A stretch of 64,000 nucleotides of DNA, taken from contig WGLY01000013.1 in assembly GCA_016125335.1 (NCBI GenBank), forward strand, positions 1-64,000. Direction: 5' to 3'. The DNA is from Frankiales bacterium. GTDB lineage: Bacteria; Actinomycetota; Actinomycetes; S36-B12; CAIYMF01. Below, piece by piece: positions 17,751-27,844 of the stretch (positions are counted from its first letter, which is position 1; every line of letters starts with the position of its first letter). Both the position numbers and the translations under genes were made by a program. Under the pieces are notes generated by a model. It worked only from the letters and a program-made list of their open reading frames with translations, was not told the DNA's origin and did no database searches.

Positions 17751-18563
17751 TCAGCGCGCCGCGGCCTCCCAGGTGCGGCGCAGCAGGGCGGCGACGCCCT
17801 TGGGCTCGGTCAGCTGCGGGCTGTGGGTGGAGTGCTCGAACACGACGCGCTCGGCTCCCGTGCCGGCGGCCACCTGGTCGGCCACGGCCGCGAACGCCTC
17901 GCCGCAGCGCGTCCCCTCCCCGGCCAGCTCGGCCGGCCAGCCACCGGTGGCGACCACCTGCGGCGCGGTGAGCGCCCGCAGCGCGGCGAGGTCGACCGGC
18001 GCGCGCATGGGCGGCTCCTCGCGCCGGCTGGCCTCCGCCGCGGCCCAGTCGGCGTCCGACCAGCCCGAGGTGAAGCGCTCGACGTCCTCGCGGGGCGTCC
18101 GCGTGAGGGTCCAGAAGAACCGGGTCGTGTACTCGCGGATGTCCAGGTGCGCGCCCTGGGCGCGCAGGTCGTCGAGGGCCGCCGTCAGCGCGACCGCCTC
18201 CGGGTGCCTGCTGATCGCGAACAGCGGCGGCTCGACGACGACCAGGGAGCGCACGAGATCCGGCCGCGCGCCGGCCACGAGCAGCGCCACCACGCCGCCG
18301 TAGGAGTGCCCGACGAGGTGCGCGCCGCCGAGCTCCTCGAGCAGCGCGGCGACGTCGTCCCGGTCGACCGGCCAGCCGGCCACGCCGGGCGCCGCGGCGG
18401 GCGACCCGCCGTAGCCACGGCGGTCGACGACGAGGAGCCGGTAGCGGTCGCGCAGGGGACGCAGCGCCGGAAAGGTGGCCGGGCCGGTGCTGAACGAGCC
18501 GTGCACGAGCACCACGGGCTCGCCGTCCTCGGGGCCCGAGGCGTGCAGGTGCAGACCGGTCAC
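17751..18563 (-). CDS. Alpha/beta hydrolase
   Basis: A 270-residue alpha/beta-fold hydrolase. The oxyanion region is VVLVHGSF, the nucleophile elbow is GHSYGGVV (Ser), and the catalytic His is likely in FEHSTHSPQL near the C-terminus. The natural substrate (ester, lactone or similar) is unknown. I place the start at GTG 18563 because GAGGAT lies 6 bases upstream in the pattern seen for other leaderless genes here; an in-frame GTG at 18581 would add six residues. It converges on the molybdopterin oxidoreductase gene with 4 bp between stop codons. Confidence 0.85.
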   Translation of the reverse strand: MTGLHLHASGPEDGEPVVLVHGSFSTGPATFPALRPLRDRYRLLVVDRRGYGGSPAAAPGVAGWPVDRDDVAALLEELGGAHLVGHSYGGVVALLVAGARPDLVRSLVVVEPPLFAISRHPEAVALTAALDDLRAQGAHLDIREYTTRFFWTLTRTPREDVERFTSGWSDADWAAAEASRREEPPMRAPVDLAALRALTAPQVVATGGWPAELAGEGTRCGEAFAAVADQVAAGTGAERVVFEHSTHSPQLTEPKGVAALLRRTWEAAAR

Positions 18564-18673
18564 CCCGCCATCCTCACCCACCGCGCCCCTTGCCGGTGGT
18601 GCGCGGCTACAGTCGCGCCACCGGCGGTGCGTCGACCCGGCGCACCGTCTCCCGCTCGACGAGAAGCGGTCGC

Positions 18674-20331
<1,658 letters not shown>

Positions 20332-20332
<1 letters not shown>

Positions 20333-21723
20333 TGGCCGGCGTCGAGGAGCTGCGGGCGCTCGCGCTCTTCGACGGCGTCTCCGACGTCCAGCTGGAGGCG
20401 CTCCTCGCCGCGGGCGAGGAGGTGCGCACCCACGCGGGCGACGTGCTGTTCCGCGCCGGGGACCCCGCCGACTCGTGGTGGGTCAACCTGGAGGGCACGC
20501 TCGACCTCCTGCGCCGCGTCGGCGGGGAGGACGTCGTCGTCGGCGGCTTCGCGGTGCCGGGCCGCTGGGCGGGCGGCTTCCGCGCGTGGGACGAGGGCGG
20601 CGTCTACCTGGCGACGGGCCGCGCGTCGAGCGAGGGCCGCGTGCTGCGCGTGCCCGCGACGGCGCTGGCCGGGCTGCTCGGCGAGCTGCCGCTGGTGCGC
20701 CACTTCATCGACGGGCTGTTCCGCACCGCCCGCACGATCGAGGAGGACGCGCGCCGGCGCGACGCCCTCGTCACCCTCGGCACCCTGGCGGCCGGCCTGG
20801 CCCACGAGCTCAACAACCCCGCTGCCGCGGCGGGTCGGGCGGTGGACCGGCTGCGCGGCGCGAGCGAGGAGATGCTCTCGGCCCTGGGGAACCTGGCCCT
20901 GGGCGGGATCAGCGCCGCCGACTTCCGGGCCCTCGACGAGCTGCGCCGCGAGGTCGAGCCGCCCTCGGGCCCCGTCGACGCCCTGGCCCGCTCGGACGCG
21001 GAGGAGGCGCTCGGCGACTGGCTGGACGCGCACGACGTGGGCCGCTCGTGGCTGCTCGCCCCTCCGCTCGCGGCAGCCGGGGTGGACGTCGCGTGGTGCG
21101 AGAAGGCCGCCGAGGTCCTCGCCGGGCACGCGCTGCAGGCCGGCCTCGAGTGGGTGTCCGCGACGATGTCGGTGAGCAGCCTGCTCGACGACGTGCAGGA
21201 GTCGACCCGGCGCATCTCCGAGCTGGTGACGGCGGTGAAGTCGTACTCCCAGATGGACCGCGCCTCGACCCAGGAGATCGACGTCACCGAGGGGCTCGAG
21301 TCGACCCTCGTGATGCTGGGCCACAAGCTGCGACAGGGGATCACCGTGGAGCGCGCGTACGCCGCCGACACCCCGACGATCGAGGCGCACCCCGGAGAGC
21401 TCAACCAGGTGTGGACGAACCTGGTCGACAACGCGATCGACGCCATGGACGGCTCCGGCACGCTCCGCCTCACGACGCGGGCCGACGGCGACGGGCTCGT
21501 CGTGGAGGTCGGCGACACCGGGCCCGGCATGCCTCCGGACGTCGCGGCGCGTGCCTTCGAGGCGTTCTTCACGACCAAGGACGTGGGCAAGGGCACCGGT
21601 CTCGGCCTCGACATCGCGCGTCGCATCGTGGTGGAACGTCACGGAGGCGACATCTCCATCACCTCCTCGGACCACGGGACCGTGATCCGGGTCCGCCTCC
21701 CCCGCCGCCCGCACGCCGGCTGA
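20332..21723 (+). CDS. Cyclic-nucleotide-binding-domain sensor histidine kinase
   Basis: A 463-residue soluble kinase. Residues 1-130 match a cyclic-nucleotide-binding-like domain (LFDGVSDVQLEALLAAGEE, VLFRAGDPADSWW). The likely phosphoacceptor is His158 in LAAGLAHELNNPAAAA. The catalytic domain has N box NLVDNAIDAMDG, DTGPGMPP and GKGTGLGLDIARRI. There are no membrane segments. Its ATG overlaps the stop of the receiver-flavoprotein gene by one base, so the two are made together, and the receiver domain upstream is the natural phosphotransfer partner. Together they form a cytosolic signalling module; the ligand is unknown. Confidence 0.9.
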
Positions 21724-21807
21724 CCCGGCCCCCGCCCCCGGTCCGCGTCGTCCGGCCACGGTTTGGGGCGACCACGGACCGCTTGCTACCCTGTGGCACC
21801 ACCGCAA

Positions 21808-21880
21808 GGGGCTGTAGCGCAGCTGGTAGCGCACCTCGTTCGCATCGAGGGGGTCAGGGGTTCGAGTCCCCTCAGCTCCA
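21808..21880 (+). tRNA. tRNA-Ala (anticodon CGC)
   Basis: The acceptor stem GGGGCTG/CAGCTCC contains the G3-U70 pair that defines alanine tRNAs, with discriminator A at 21880 and no encoded CCA. The anticodon arm CCTCG-TTCGCAT-CGAGG gives anticodon CGC (reads GCG). The T arm is AGGGG-TTCGAGT-CCCCT. The 3' end of this gene is repeated twice within the next 170 bases. Confidence 0.95.
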
Positions 21881-22055
21881 CGCATGAGTCTGGCGCCGGC
21901 CCCGCAGGGGTCGGCGCCAGACTCATGCTGGACCTGATGTGGACGTGGGCCCCCGCTGGCCGCTGACAAGACCGAGAGCCACACGCCACCGGAACAGCGG
22001 CCAGTAGGGGACCTCAGCTCCACGCATGGGAGAGCGTCAGCTCCACGCATGAGTC
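21872..22055 (+). repeat. Three copies of the tRNA-Ala 3' end
   Basis: TCAGCTCCACGCATG occurs at 21872-21886 (tRNA 3' end plus flank), 22014-22028 and 22037-22051. Copies 1 and 3 continue the match through GAGTC and, after one mismatch, GGCGCCGGC, about 30 bases in all. Between copies 1 and 2 lies an inverted repeat CTGGCCGCTG/CAGCGGCCAG (21956-21965, 21995-22004). Duplicated tRNA 3' ends are what integrase-mediated insertion leaves behind, but no integrase gene is present, so this is at most a scar. Confidence 0.7.
21882..21928 (+). terminator. Long hairpin directly after tRNA-Ala
   Basis: A 22-bp stem with one G-U pair and a 3-nt loop (GCA) starts two bases after the tRNA: GCATGAGTCTGGCGCC pairs with GGCGCCAGACTCATGC, with the inner arms GGCCCC/GGGGTC. 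No T-tract follows, which is common for GC-rich actinobacterial terminators. A terminator role is the simplest reading. It could also be part of a recombination scar, because its left arm is partly repeated at 22046-22065. Confidence 0.6.
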
Positions 22056-22068
22056 GGGCGCCGGCGTC

Positions 22069-23376
22069 TCAGTCCGAGCCGCTGCGCAGGGGCACCGACG
22101 GCTCGGGGCGGCCCAGGCGCCGGAAGGCTGCCTCCGCGCCGAACGACACCGCGACCATGAGCACGAGGACCCCCACGGCCGACGGCGTGCTGTACGCGAT
22201 GAGCGCGGCGAGTGCCGCGGCGCAGGCGAGCGCGGCGACGATCGCGACAGCACCGGAGGACCCCGCCGTGCGCGACCTGCGGGCCTCGGCGAGGTTCACG
22301 ATGCCGAAGATGATGAGGAACCCCGCGCTGCCCATCGTGGAGATGCTCTGCAGGTCCAGCACGTTCGCGAGCACGAGGGTGGCTGCGGCGGTGAGGAGCA
22401 GCCCCTCCAGCGGCCGGTTCCAGATGGGCCGCTCCAGCCCGGCGGGCAGCTCCCCCGACGTGGCGATCGTGTAGGTGAGCCGGGCCGAGCCGTAGAGCGT
22501 CGCGTTGATCGCGGACGCCGTCGAGAGCAGGGCGGCGACGGCGATGAGGACGAAGCCTGCCGACCCCAGCGCGGGGCGCGCGGCCACGGCCAGCGCGTAG
22601 TCGCGCGCGTCGACGAGCTGGTCGACCGGCACCGACCCGACGGCCACGACCGCCACCAGCACGTAGAGCACGATCACGAGGCCCACCGAGAGGTAGTACG
22701 CCCGGGTGAGCGTGCGACCCGGGTCGGCGACGTCCTCCGCCGCGTTGGCGATGAGCTCGAACCCCTCGTAGGCGAGGAAGATGATCATGCCGCCCGCGAC
22801 GAGCGACAGCGGCGGGCTCCACTGGTCGGGGGCGATGCGCGCCGTCGAGACGCCGGCGAACCCCACGACGACGAACAGGACGAGGATCGCGAGCTTCACC
22901 GCGACCACCGCGCCCTCGGCCCGGGCCACCGTCGAGGCGCCGGCGGCGTTCAGCGCCGTGATGAGCACGACGATCGCGCTGAGGAAGAGGTGCTGGGCCA
23001 GGCCGCGGCCCGGCTCGGGCACGAAGCTGGCGGCGTAGCTGCCGAACGCCTCGGCGTAGAGGGCGAGCATCACGATGTAGCTGAGCCACAGCAGGACGTT
23101 CACCCCGCCGGCGAACAGCCCGGGACCGAAGCTGCGGTTCACGAACGTCACCGTGCCGCCGCGGCTGGGGTAGGCGCGGGTGAGGCGGGCGTAGGAGCGC
23201 GCCGTGAGCAGGGCGACGACGCCGGCGAGCAGGAACGCGACGGGCGCACCGCCCCCGGCCACGAGCACCGAGAGCCCGAGCACGGCGAAGATCCCGCCGC
23301 CGACCATCCCGCCGATGCCGATCGAGACCGCGCCCCACAGCCCGACCCTGGGCTGCACGGGACGCCGGTCGGTCAC
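22069..23376 (-). CDS. APC family amino acid permease
   Basis: A 435-residue transporter with about twelve hydrophobic helices. The N-terminal GIGGMVGGGIFAVLG in helix 1 is the APC substrate-binding glycine motif, followed by SRGGTVTFVNRSFG and FLAYEGFELIANAAEDV. It should exchange or import amino acids or related amines by proton coupling; the substrate is not evident. The GTG start at 23376 has GGGGAGG about 6 bases upstream. The gene runs towards the tRNA-Ala repeat region and lies 38 bp downstream of a TetR gene on the same strand, so read-through from that promoter is possible. Confidence 0.88.
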   Translation of the reverse strand: MTDRRPVQPRVGLWGAVSIGIGGMVGGGIFAVLGLSVLVAGGGAPVAFLLAGVVALLTARSYARLTRAYPSRGGTVTFVNRSFGPGLFAGGVNVLLWLSYIVMLALYAEAFGSYAASFVPEPGRGLAQHLFLSAIVVLITALNAAGASTVARAEGAVVAVKLAILVLFVVVGFAGVSTARIAPDQWSPPLSLVAGGMIIFLAYEGFELIANAAEDVADPGRTLTRAYYLSVGLVIVLYVLVAVVAVGSVPVDQLVDARDYALAVAARPALGSAGFVLIAVAALLSTASAINATLYGSARLTYTIATSGELPAGLERPIWNRPLEGLLLTAAATLVLANVLDLQSISTMGSAGFLIIFGIVNLAEARRSRTAGSSGAVAIVAALACAAALAALIAYSTPSAVGVLVLMVAVSFGAEAAFRRLGRPEPSVPLRSGSD

Positions 23377-23414
23377 CGTCGCCTCCCCCTCGTCGCAGCC
23401 GCGCGCACAAACGG

Positions 23415-24008
23415 TCAGTGCGCGTCGAGGGGGCGCGTCCTCAGTCCGTCGAGGAGCACGGAGACCAGTCGTACGGCGCGGTCGGGGTGCTCCGGGTCGT
23501 CGGCCGACATGCAGATCGAGCCCATCGCCCGGGTGAGATCGTCGGCGTCGAGCACCGGCCGGATCGACCCGTCGGCGACGGCCGCGTCGAGCACGCGGGT
23601 GGCCGCGCGCCGGATGTTCTGCCGAGTCTCCGTGAACAGGTCGGGCTCTGCCGTCATCATGTCCTGCAGCGCTGCCGAGAGGCCGCGCTTGGTGGCGACG
23701 TACGACACGAAGTTGTGCATCCACGCGTCGAGCGCGTCGACCGGCGGTCGCGCGGCGAGCAGGCCGTCGACGGAGTCGCACAGCGCGGCCACCTCTCGAC
23801 GGTAGACCGCTTCGATCAGCGCGCCGCGCGTGGGGAAGTGCCGGTACAGCGTCCCGATCCCGACGCCGGCCTCGCGGGCGACGTCCTCGAGCGGGTAGTC
23901 GACCCCATGGGCGGTGAACAGCTTCTGCGCCGCGTCCAGGAGCAGGTCGCGGTTGCGTGTCGCGTCCTTGCGCAGGGGGCGGGCCGTCGCGTCGTTCACC
24001 TGGTCCAT
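23415..24008 (-). CDS. TetR family repressor (divergent from an MFS pump)
   Basis: A 197-residue TetR regulator. The HTH domain spans about residues 15-65 (RDLLLDAAQKLFTAHGVDYP, VGIGTLYRHFPTRGALIEAV). The helical C-terminal domain resembles the SbtR-like class. It is transcribed away from an MFS transporter gene, and the shared region carries two near-identical palindromes over the transporter promoter. Repression of the pump, relieved by a pump substrate, is the expected behaviour (inference from layout). Confidence 0.9.
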   Translation of the reverse strand: MDQVNDATARPLRKDATRNRDLLLDAAQKLFTAHGVDYPLEDVAREAGVGIGTLYRHFPTRGALIEAVYRREVAALCDSVDGLLAARPPVDALDAWMHNFVSYVATKRGLSAALQDMMTAEPDLFTETRQNIRRAATRVLDAAVADGSIRPVLDADDLTRAMGSICMSADDPEHPDRAVRLVSVLLDGLRTRPLDAH

Positions 24009-24039
24009 CTCCCTCCCGAGCCGCGTGCCGCATCACGAC

Positions 24040-24087
24040 TTGACGAAACGGAGGAACCCTCCGTATTGTTCCGGAGGAACCTTCCGT
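24040..24087 (+). promoter_or_regulatory. MFS promoter with two operator palindromes
   Basis: -35 TTGACG (24040-24045) and -10 TATTGT (24064-24069) are 18 bp apart. Palindrome 1, ACGGAGGAACCCTCCGT (24048-24064), fills the spacer. Palindrome 2, CCGGAGGAACCTTCCGT (24071-24087), begins just after the -10 and covers the start site. Centres are 23 bp apart, about two helical turns, as for paired TetR dimers. The divergent TetR gene is the likely source of the repressor. Confidence 0.8.
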
Positions 24088-24120
24088 TTCCTCCGGACAC
24101 GCTACTCGTGAGGAGCCCCC

Positions 24121-25590
24121 GTGTCGAACCTCTCCTCCCTCGCGCCCCAGCGGGTGCCGCAGCGTCGCGGCCTGCTGCTGGCGGTCATCCTCGTCGCTCA
24201 GCTGATGGTCGTCCTCGATGCCACGATCGTGAACGTCGCCCTGCCCGAGATCCAGGTCTCGCTGGGCTTCAGCACGTCGAGCCTGTCGTGGGTCATCAGC
24301 GCCTACGCCCTCGTCTTCGGCGGCCTGCTCCTCCTCGGCGCTCGCGCCGGCGACCTGCTGGGCCGGCGTACGACGTTCCTCGCCGGCATCGCCGTGTTCA
24401 CCGCGGGCTCGGTCGCGGGCGGGCTCGCCGGGTCGTCCGGCCTCCTGCTCGCCGCGCGGGCCGCCCAGGGTGCCGGCGCCGCGTTCGCGGCCCCCGCCGC
24501 CCTCGCGCTGCTCACCACCCTGTTCCCCGAGGGTCGGGAGCGGCTCCGTGCGATCGGCTACTACACCGCCGTGTCCATCGGCGGCAGCGCCGTCGGCCTC
24601 GTGGCCGGCGGGATGCTCGTGCAGTGGGCGTCGTGGCGGTGGGTCATGTTCGTCAACGCCCCGATCGGCATCGCTCTCCTGGCCGTCGCGGCGCTCACCC
24701 TCCCCTCCTCGGAGCGGGTGCGCGGCCACTTCGACCTCGCGGGTGCGATGACGTCCACGCTCGGCATGGCCGGCCTGGTCTACGGGCTCACCCAGGCGGG
24801 GACCCAGGGGTGGACCGACCCGACCACCGTCTCCTCGCTGGTGCTCGGAGCCGCACTGCTCGTCGGGTTCGTCGTCGTCGAGCGTCGGGCCGAGTCCCCC
24901 ATCACGCCGCTGCGCCTGTTCCGGCACCGCGACCGGCTCTTCGCCTATGTCGCCCGGCTGCTCCTGGTGGCTGCGATGTTCGGGATGTTCTTCTTCCTGA
25001 CGCAGTTCCTCCAGGACGTCCTGGGCTACAGCCCGTTCGCGTCGGGTCTGGCCTTCCTCCCGCTCACGGTCTGCCTGTTCCTGTCCTCGCAGACCAGCGC
25101 GCGCCTGGCCGGGCGCGTGCCGCAGCGCGCGCTGCTCGTCGCCGGGTTCACCTCGTCCGCCCTGGGGCTGCTCTGGATCAGCCACCTGTCCGCCGCGAGC
25201 GGCTACGCCTCGGTGCTCGGGCCGCTCGTCCTGGTGGGGCTGGGCAACGGCCTGGCGTTCGTGCCGCTCACGGCGCTCGCGCTCAGCGGTGTGGAGCCGC
25301 GGGACGCGGGTGCGGCGTCAGGGCTCGTCAACGTCACGCAGCAGGTGGGCTCGGCGCTCGGGCTCGCTGTGCTGGTCACGGTCTACGACGCCGTCGCCGG
25401 CACCGGAACGACCGCCGGCGCGGACACGTTCATCGCCGGGACCGACCGCGCGTTCCTCGTCTCCAGCCTGCTGCTCGTGGTGACGATCGTGATGTCCGCG
25501 ATCGTCCTGCGGACCCGCCGCGAGGTCGCGGCCGACGACCTCGACCTCGAGCTCGACCTGGAGCTCGCGGCGTCGGAGTCCGCGGTCTGA
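24121..25590 (+). CDS. MFS efflux transporter, DHA2 (14-helix) type
   Basis: A 489-residue drug:proton antiporter with about fourteen hydrophobic helices. Markers are LDATIVNVALPEIQVSLGFS in helix 1 (the DHA2 motif D1), WVISAYALVFGGLLLLGARAGDLLGRR (motif A) and the helix-5 region. Such pumps export drugs, dyes or secondary metabolites. GTG at 24121 has GAGGAG 8 bases upstream. A double operator lies over the promoter and a divergent TetR gene is adjacent, which is the classical regulated efflux arrangement. The acidic C-terminal tail (DDLDLELDLELAAS) is unusual but short. Confidence 0.92.
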   Translation: MSNLSSLAPQRVPQRRGLLLAVILVAQLMVVLDATIVNVALPEIQVSLGFSTSSLSWVISAYALVFGGLLLLGARAGDLLGRRTTFLAGIAVFTAGSVAGGLAGSSGLLLAARAAQGAGAAFAAPAALALLTTLFPEGRERLRAIGYYTAVSIGGSAVGLVAGGMLVQWASWRWVMFVNAPIGIALLAVAALTLPSSERVRGHFDLAGAMTSTLGMAGLVYGLTQAGTQGWTDPTTVSSLVLGAALLVGFVVVERRAESPITPLRLFRHRDRLFAYVARLLLVAAMFGMFFFLTQFLQDVLGYSPFASGLAFLPLTVCLFLSSQTSARLAGRVPQRALLVAGFTSSALGLLWISHLSAASGYASVLGPLVLVGLGNGLAFVPLTALALSGVEPRDAGAASGLVNVTQQVGSALGLAVLVTVYDAVAGTGTTAGADTFIAGTDRAFLVSSLLLVVTIVMSAIVLRTRREVAADDLDLELDLELAASESAV

Positions 25591-25623
25591 TCCGAGCTGC
25601 CGGGCACCGCCGACCTGGTGGCG

Positions 25624-26634
25624 TCAGCCGTTGGCTGCGCGCCGCCAGGTCGGTCCGTGCGTGCCGGTGCGCGGGTCGTCGAGGAGCGCGTCGAGGTCCT
25701 CAGAGTCGGCCAGGGCGCTCACCTCGACGTCGTCCTCGACGTAGCGGTCGGCGTACGTCGTGGGCTCCACGAGGACGCCGGCCCGCACGTGCGGGTCGCG
25801 CGGCACCGTGATCTCGAAGGTCTCCACGAGCATGCCGCCCTCGTCGACCGGGGCCGACGAGCGCGAGGAGCGCGCCTGCTCCACCATCGCCGCGCCGTTC
25901 CACGACCCGGGGGTGGTGAGGTCGATGACGCGCGGCATGCGCGTGGCGCGCGGAGCCGTGACGTAGGTGGGCAGCGTGGTGGGCACCGCGTTCCACGAGT
26001 CCTCGGCGTAGACGGCCGCCACCTCGACCTGCTCGGACCGCGCCGCAGGCTGCTCGTGGGCGGGGGCGGGTGCCACGACCCGGCCGCCGCGACGGGCCTG
26101 GCCCTCGGCGGCGCCGTATCGCGCCTCGGCCGCACGCGCGGCCTCGGCGAGGGTGGCCCGGTGGGCCTGCCGGCGGCGCAGGCCCGCGGCGCGCGACCCC
26201 TGGCGGCCGGCGACGACGAGGAAGCCGAGCAGCAGCGCCGCCGGAACCGCCAGGCTCCAGCGCGGGAGGCGCCCGCTGAGCAGGGTGACGACGGTCCAGA
26301 CCACGAGCAGGCCCGCCAGCACGGCGAGGACCACGCGGCGCCGGGCAGCGGCCGCGGCGGCCGGGGTGCGCTCGTGGTCGGAACCGGAGACCGTGACCTG
26401 GCGCTCGCGCGCGGCGGCCGGACGACCCGGCATCAGCACCTCGCGCGCGGTGGCCGATCGGGCACCCGAGGACGCGGTGTCGTCGCCGCGGCGCAGCGAG
26501 CCCATGGCCCGCGCGAACCGGTCGGCCGACCGCGTCTCCTGCGCCTCGTCGTGGCGCCGCAGCCACATGGGGACGAGGACGAGCGCCCACATTCCGATGA
26601 TCCCCGCGTAGAGGAAGACGGAAGGGTTCGACAC
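25624..26634 (-). CDS. glpR: GlpR/SepX-like membrane receptor of the gephyrin-like protein Glp
   Basis: A 336-residue membrane protein. One N-terminal helix (SVFLYAGIIGMWALVLVPMWL) is followed by the family signature RRHDEAQETRSADRFARAM, a long basic cytoplasmic part, two more hydrophobic segments near the middle (VVLAVLAGLLVVWTVVTLL and SLAVPAALLLGFLVVAG), and a disordered tail with a conserved DLTTPG..NG stretch. In Corynebacterium a protein of this type (GlpR) is the membrane partner of the MoeA-like Glp at the divisome; I believe the Streptomyces protein SepX is related. Here glp lies 1.2 kb away on the same strand. Start GTG 26634, 7 bases after TAGCCT (leaderless). Confidence 0.75.
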   Translation of the reverse strand: MSNPSVFLYAGIIGMWALVLVPMWLRRHDEAQETRSADRFARAMGSLRRGDDTASSGARSATAREVLMPGRPAAARERQVTVSGSDHERTPAAAAAARRRVVLAVLAGLLVVWTVVTLLSGRLPRWSLAVPAALLLGFLVVAGRQGSRAAGLRRRQAHRATLAEAARAAEARYGAAEGQARRGGRVVAPAPAHEQPAARSEQVEVAAVYAEDSWNAVPTTLPTYVTAPRATRMPRVIDLTTPGSWNGAAMVEQARSSRSSAPVDEGGMLVETFEITVPRDPHVRAGVLVEPTTYADRYVEDDVEVSALADSEDLDALLDDPRTGTHGPTWRRAANG

Positions 26635-26734
26635 GACACCGAGGCTAGGACCCGGTGACGGCAACCACGTGCATCACACGCGTCACACGCCGTGGGCGTG
26701 TCGCTCGTCACGCGCGACATCGGCGGCCGAGGCG

Positions 26735-27340
26735 CTAGGTCGCCGACGACCGCTGCTGCTCCCAGCGCGCGAGCAGCCCACCGGGCACCTCGCCCTCGGT
26801 GAGTGCGAAGGAGAGATGGTCGCGCCAGTCGCCGTCGATGTGCAGGTACGACGGGCGCAGCCCCTCGGCGCGGAAGCCGAGCTTCTCGACGACGCGGCGC
26901 GAGGCGAGGTTCTCCGGGCGGATGTTGATCTCGACGCGGTGCAGCCCGATCGCGAAGCAGTGGTCGGTGGCGAGCGCCACCGCGGTGGGCGTGATGCCGC
27001 GGCCGGCGAAGCGCTGGTCGATCCAGTAGCCGATGTAGGCCGAGCGCAGCGACCCCCAGGTGATCCCGCCCACGGTCAGCTGGCCGACGAGGACGTCGTC
27101 GTAGGTCACCACCAGGGGCCAGGTGCGGCCCTGGCGCGCCTCAGCGCGCAGCCGGCGGACCATCGCGGCGTACGACGGCGGCGTGTCGGCGGCGGGCTCG
27201 GGACTGGTGGCCTCCCAGGGGCGCAGCCACTCGGCGTTGCGGGTGCGCACCTCGCGCCACTCCCGCGCGTCGCGCAGGCGCAGCGGCCGCAGCCCGACGC
27301 GTCCCGCTGCGAGCGTGACCGGCCAGACCGTGGGACTCAT
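26735..27340 (-). CDS. rimJ: GNAT N-acetyltransferase, RimJ type
   Basis: A 201-residue GNAT-fold acetyltransferase. LRPLRLRDAREWREVR at the N-terminus and the acetyl-CoA motif GYWIDQRFAGRGITPTAVAL (Q/RxxGxG/A-like) with IRPENLASRRVVEKLGF near the end place it with RimJ/RimL protein N-acetyltransferases. The natural substrate need not be ribosomal protein S5 as in E. coli. It begins 16 bases after the moaC stop codon and belongs to the glp-moaC-rimJ operon; glpR follows 100 bp downstream with its own promoter. Confidence 0.85.
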   Translation of the reverse strand: MSPTVWPVTLAAGRVGLRPLRLRDAREWREVRTRNAEWLRPWEATSPEPAADTPPSYAAMVRRLRAEARQGRTWPLVVTYDDVLVGQLTVGGITWGSLRSAYIGYWIDQRFAGRGITPTAVALATDHCFAIGLHRVEINIRPENLASRRVVEKLGFRAEGLRPSYLHIDGDWRDHLSFALTEGEVPGGLLARWEQQRSSAT

Positions 27341-27356
27341 GACGGGGCGGTCCGTC

Positions 27357-27842
27357 TCATCCGACGCCGTCGCGGCGCCACAGCCCGGTCTTGCCGCCCG
27401 TCTTCTCCTCCACCCGCACGTCGGTGATCACGGCCGCGGGGTCGACCGCCTTCACCATGTCGACGAGCGCCAGCCCCGCGACGGCGACGCACGTGAGCGC
27501 CTCCATCTCGACGCCGGTGCGGTCCGCGGTGCGCACCTGCGCGCGCACGGCCACGTGGTCGTCGAGCACCTCGAGGTCGAGCGTGACGCCGTGGATCGCG
27601 ATGGGGTGGCACAGCGGCACCAGGTCCGGCGTCCGCTTGGCCGCCTGGATGCCGGCGATGCGCGCCACGGCCAGGGCGTCGCCCTTGGGGACGCCGCCCC
27701 CGCGCAGCAGCGCGACCACCTCCGCCGAGACGAGCACACGTCCGGTCGCCGTGGCGGTCCGCACGGTGACGTCCTTCTCGGTGACGTCGACCATGCGCGC
27801 CGCACCGGCGGCGTCGAGGTGGGTGAAGCCGGGATCGCTCAC
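27357..27842 (-). CDS. moaC: Cyclic pyranopterin monophosphate synthase
   Basis: A 161-residue enzyme of molybdenum cofactor synthesis that converts the MoaA product into cyclic pyranopterin monophosphate. Motifs: MVDVTEKDVTVRTATA, KGDALAVARIAGIQAAKRT, LVPLCHPIAIHGV and EMEALTCVAVAGLALVDMVKA with the catalytic Lys. It starts with GTG two bases after the moeA stop codon, so the two are one translational unit. moaA is not in this window. Confidence 0.95.
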   Translation of the reverse strand: MSDPGFTHLDAAGAARMVDVTEKDVTVRTATATGRVLVSAEVVALLRGGGVPKGDALAVARIAGIQAAKRTPDLVPLCHPIAIHGVTLDLEVLDDHVAVRAQVRTADRTGVEMEALTCVAVAGLALVDMVKAVDPAAVITDVRVEEKTGGKTGLWRRDGVG

Positions 27843-27844
27843 GT

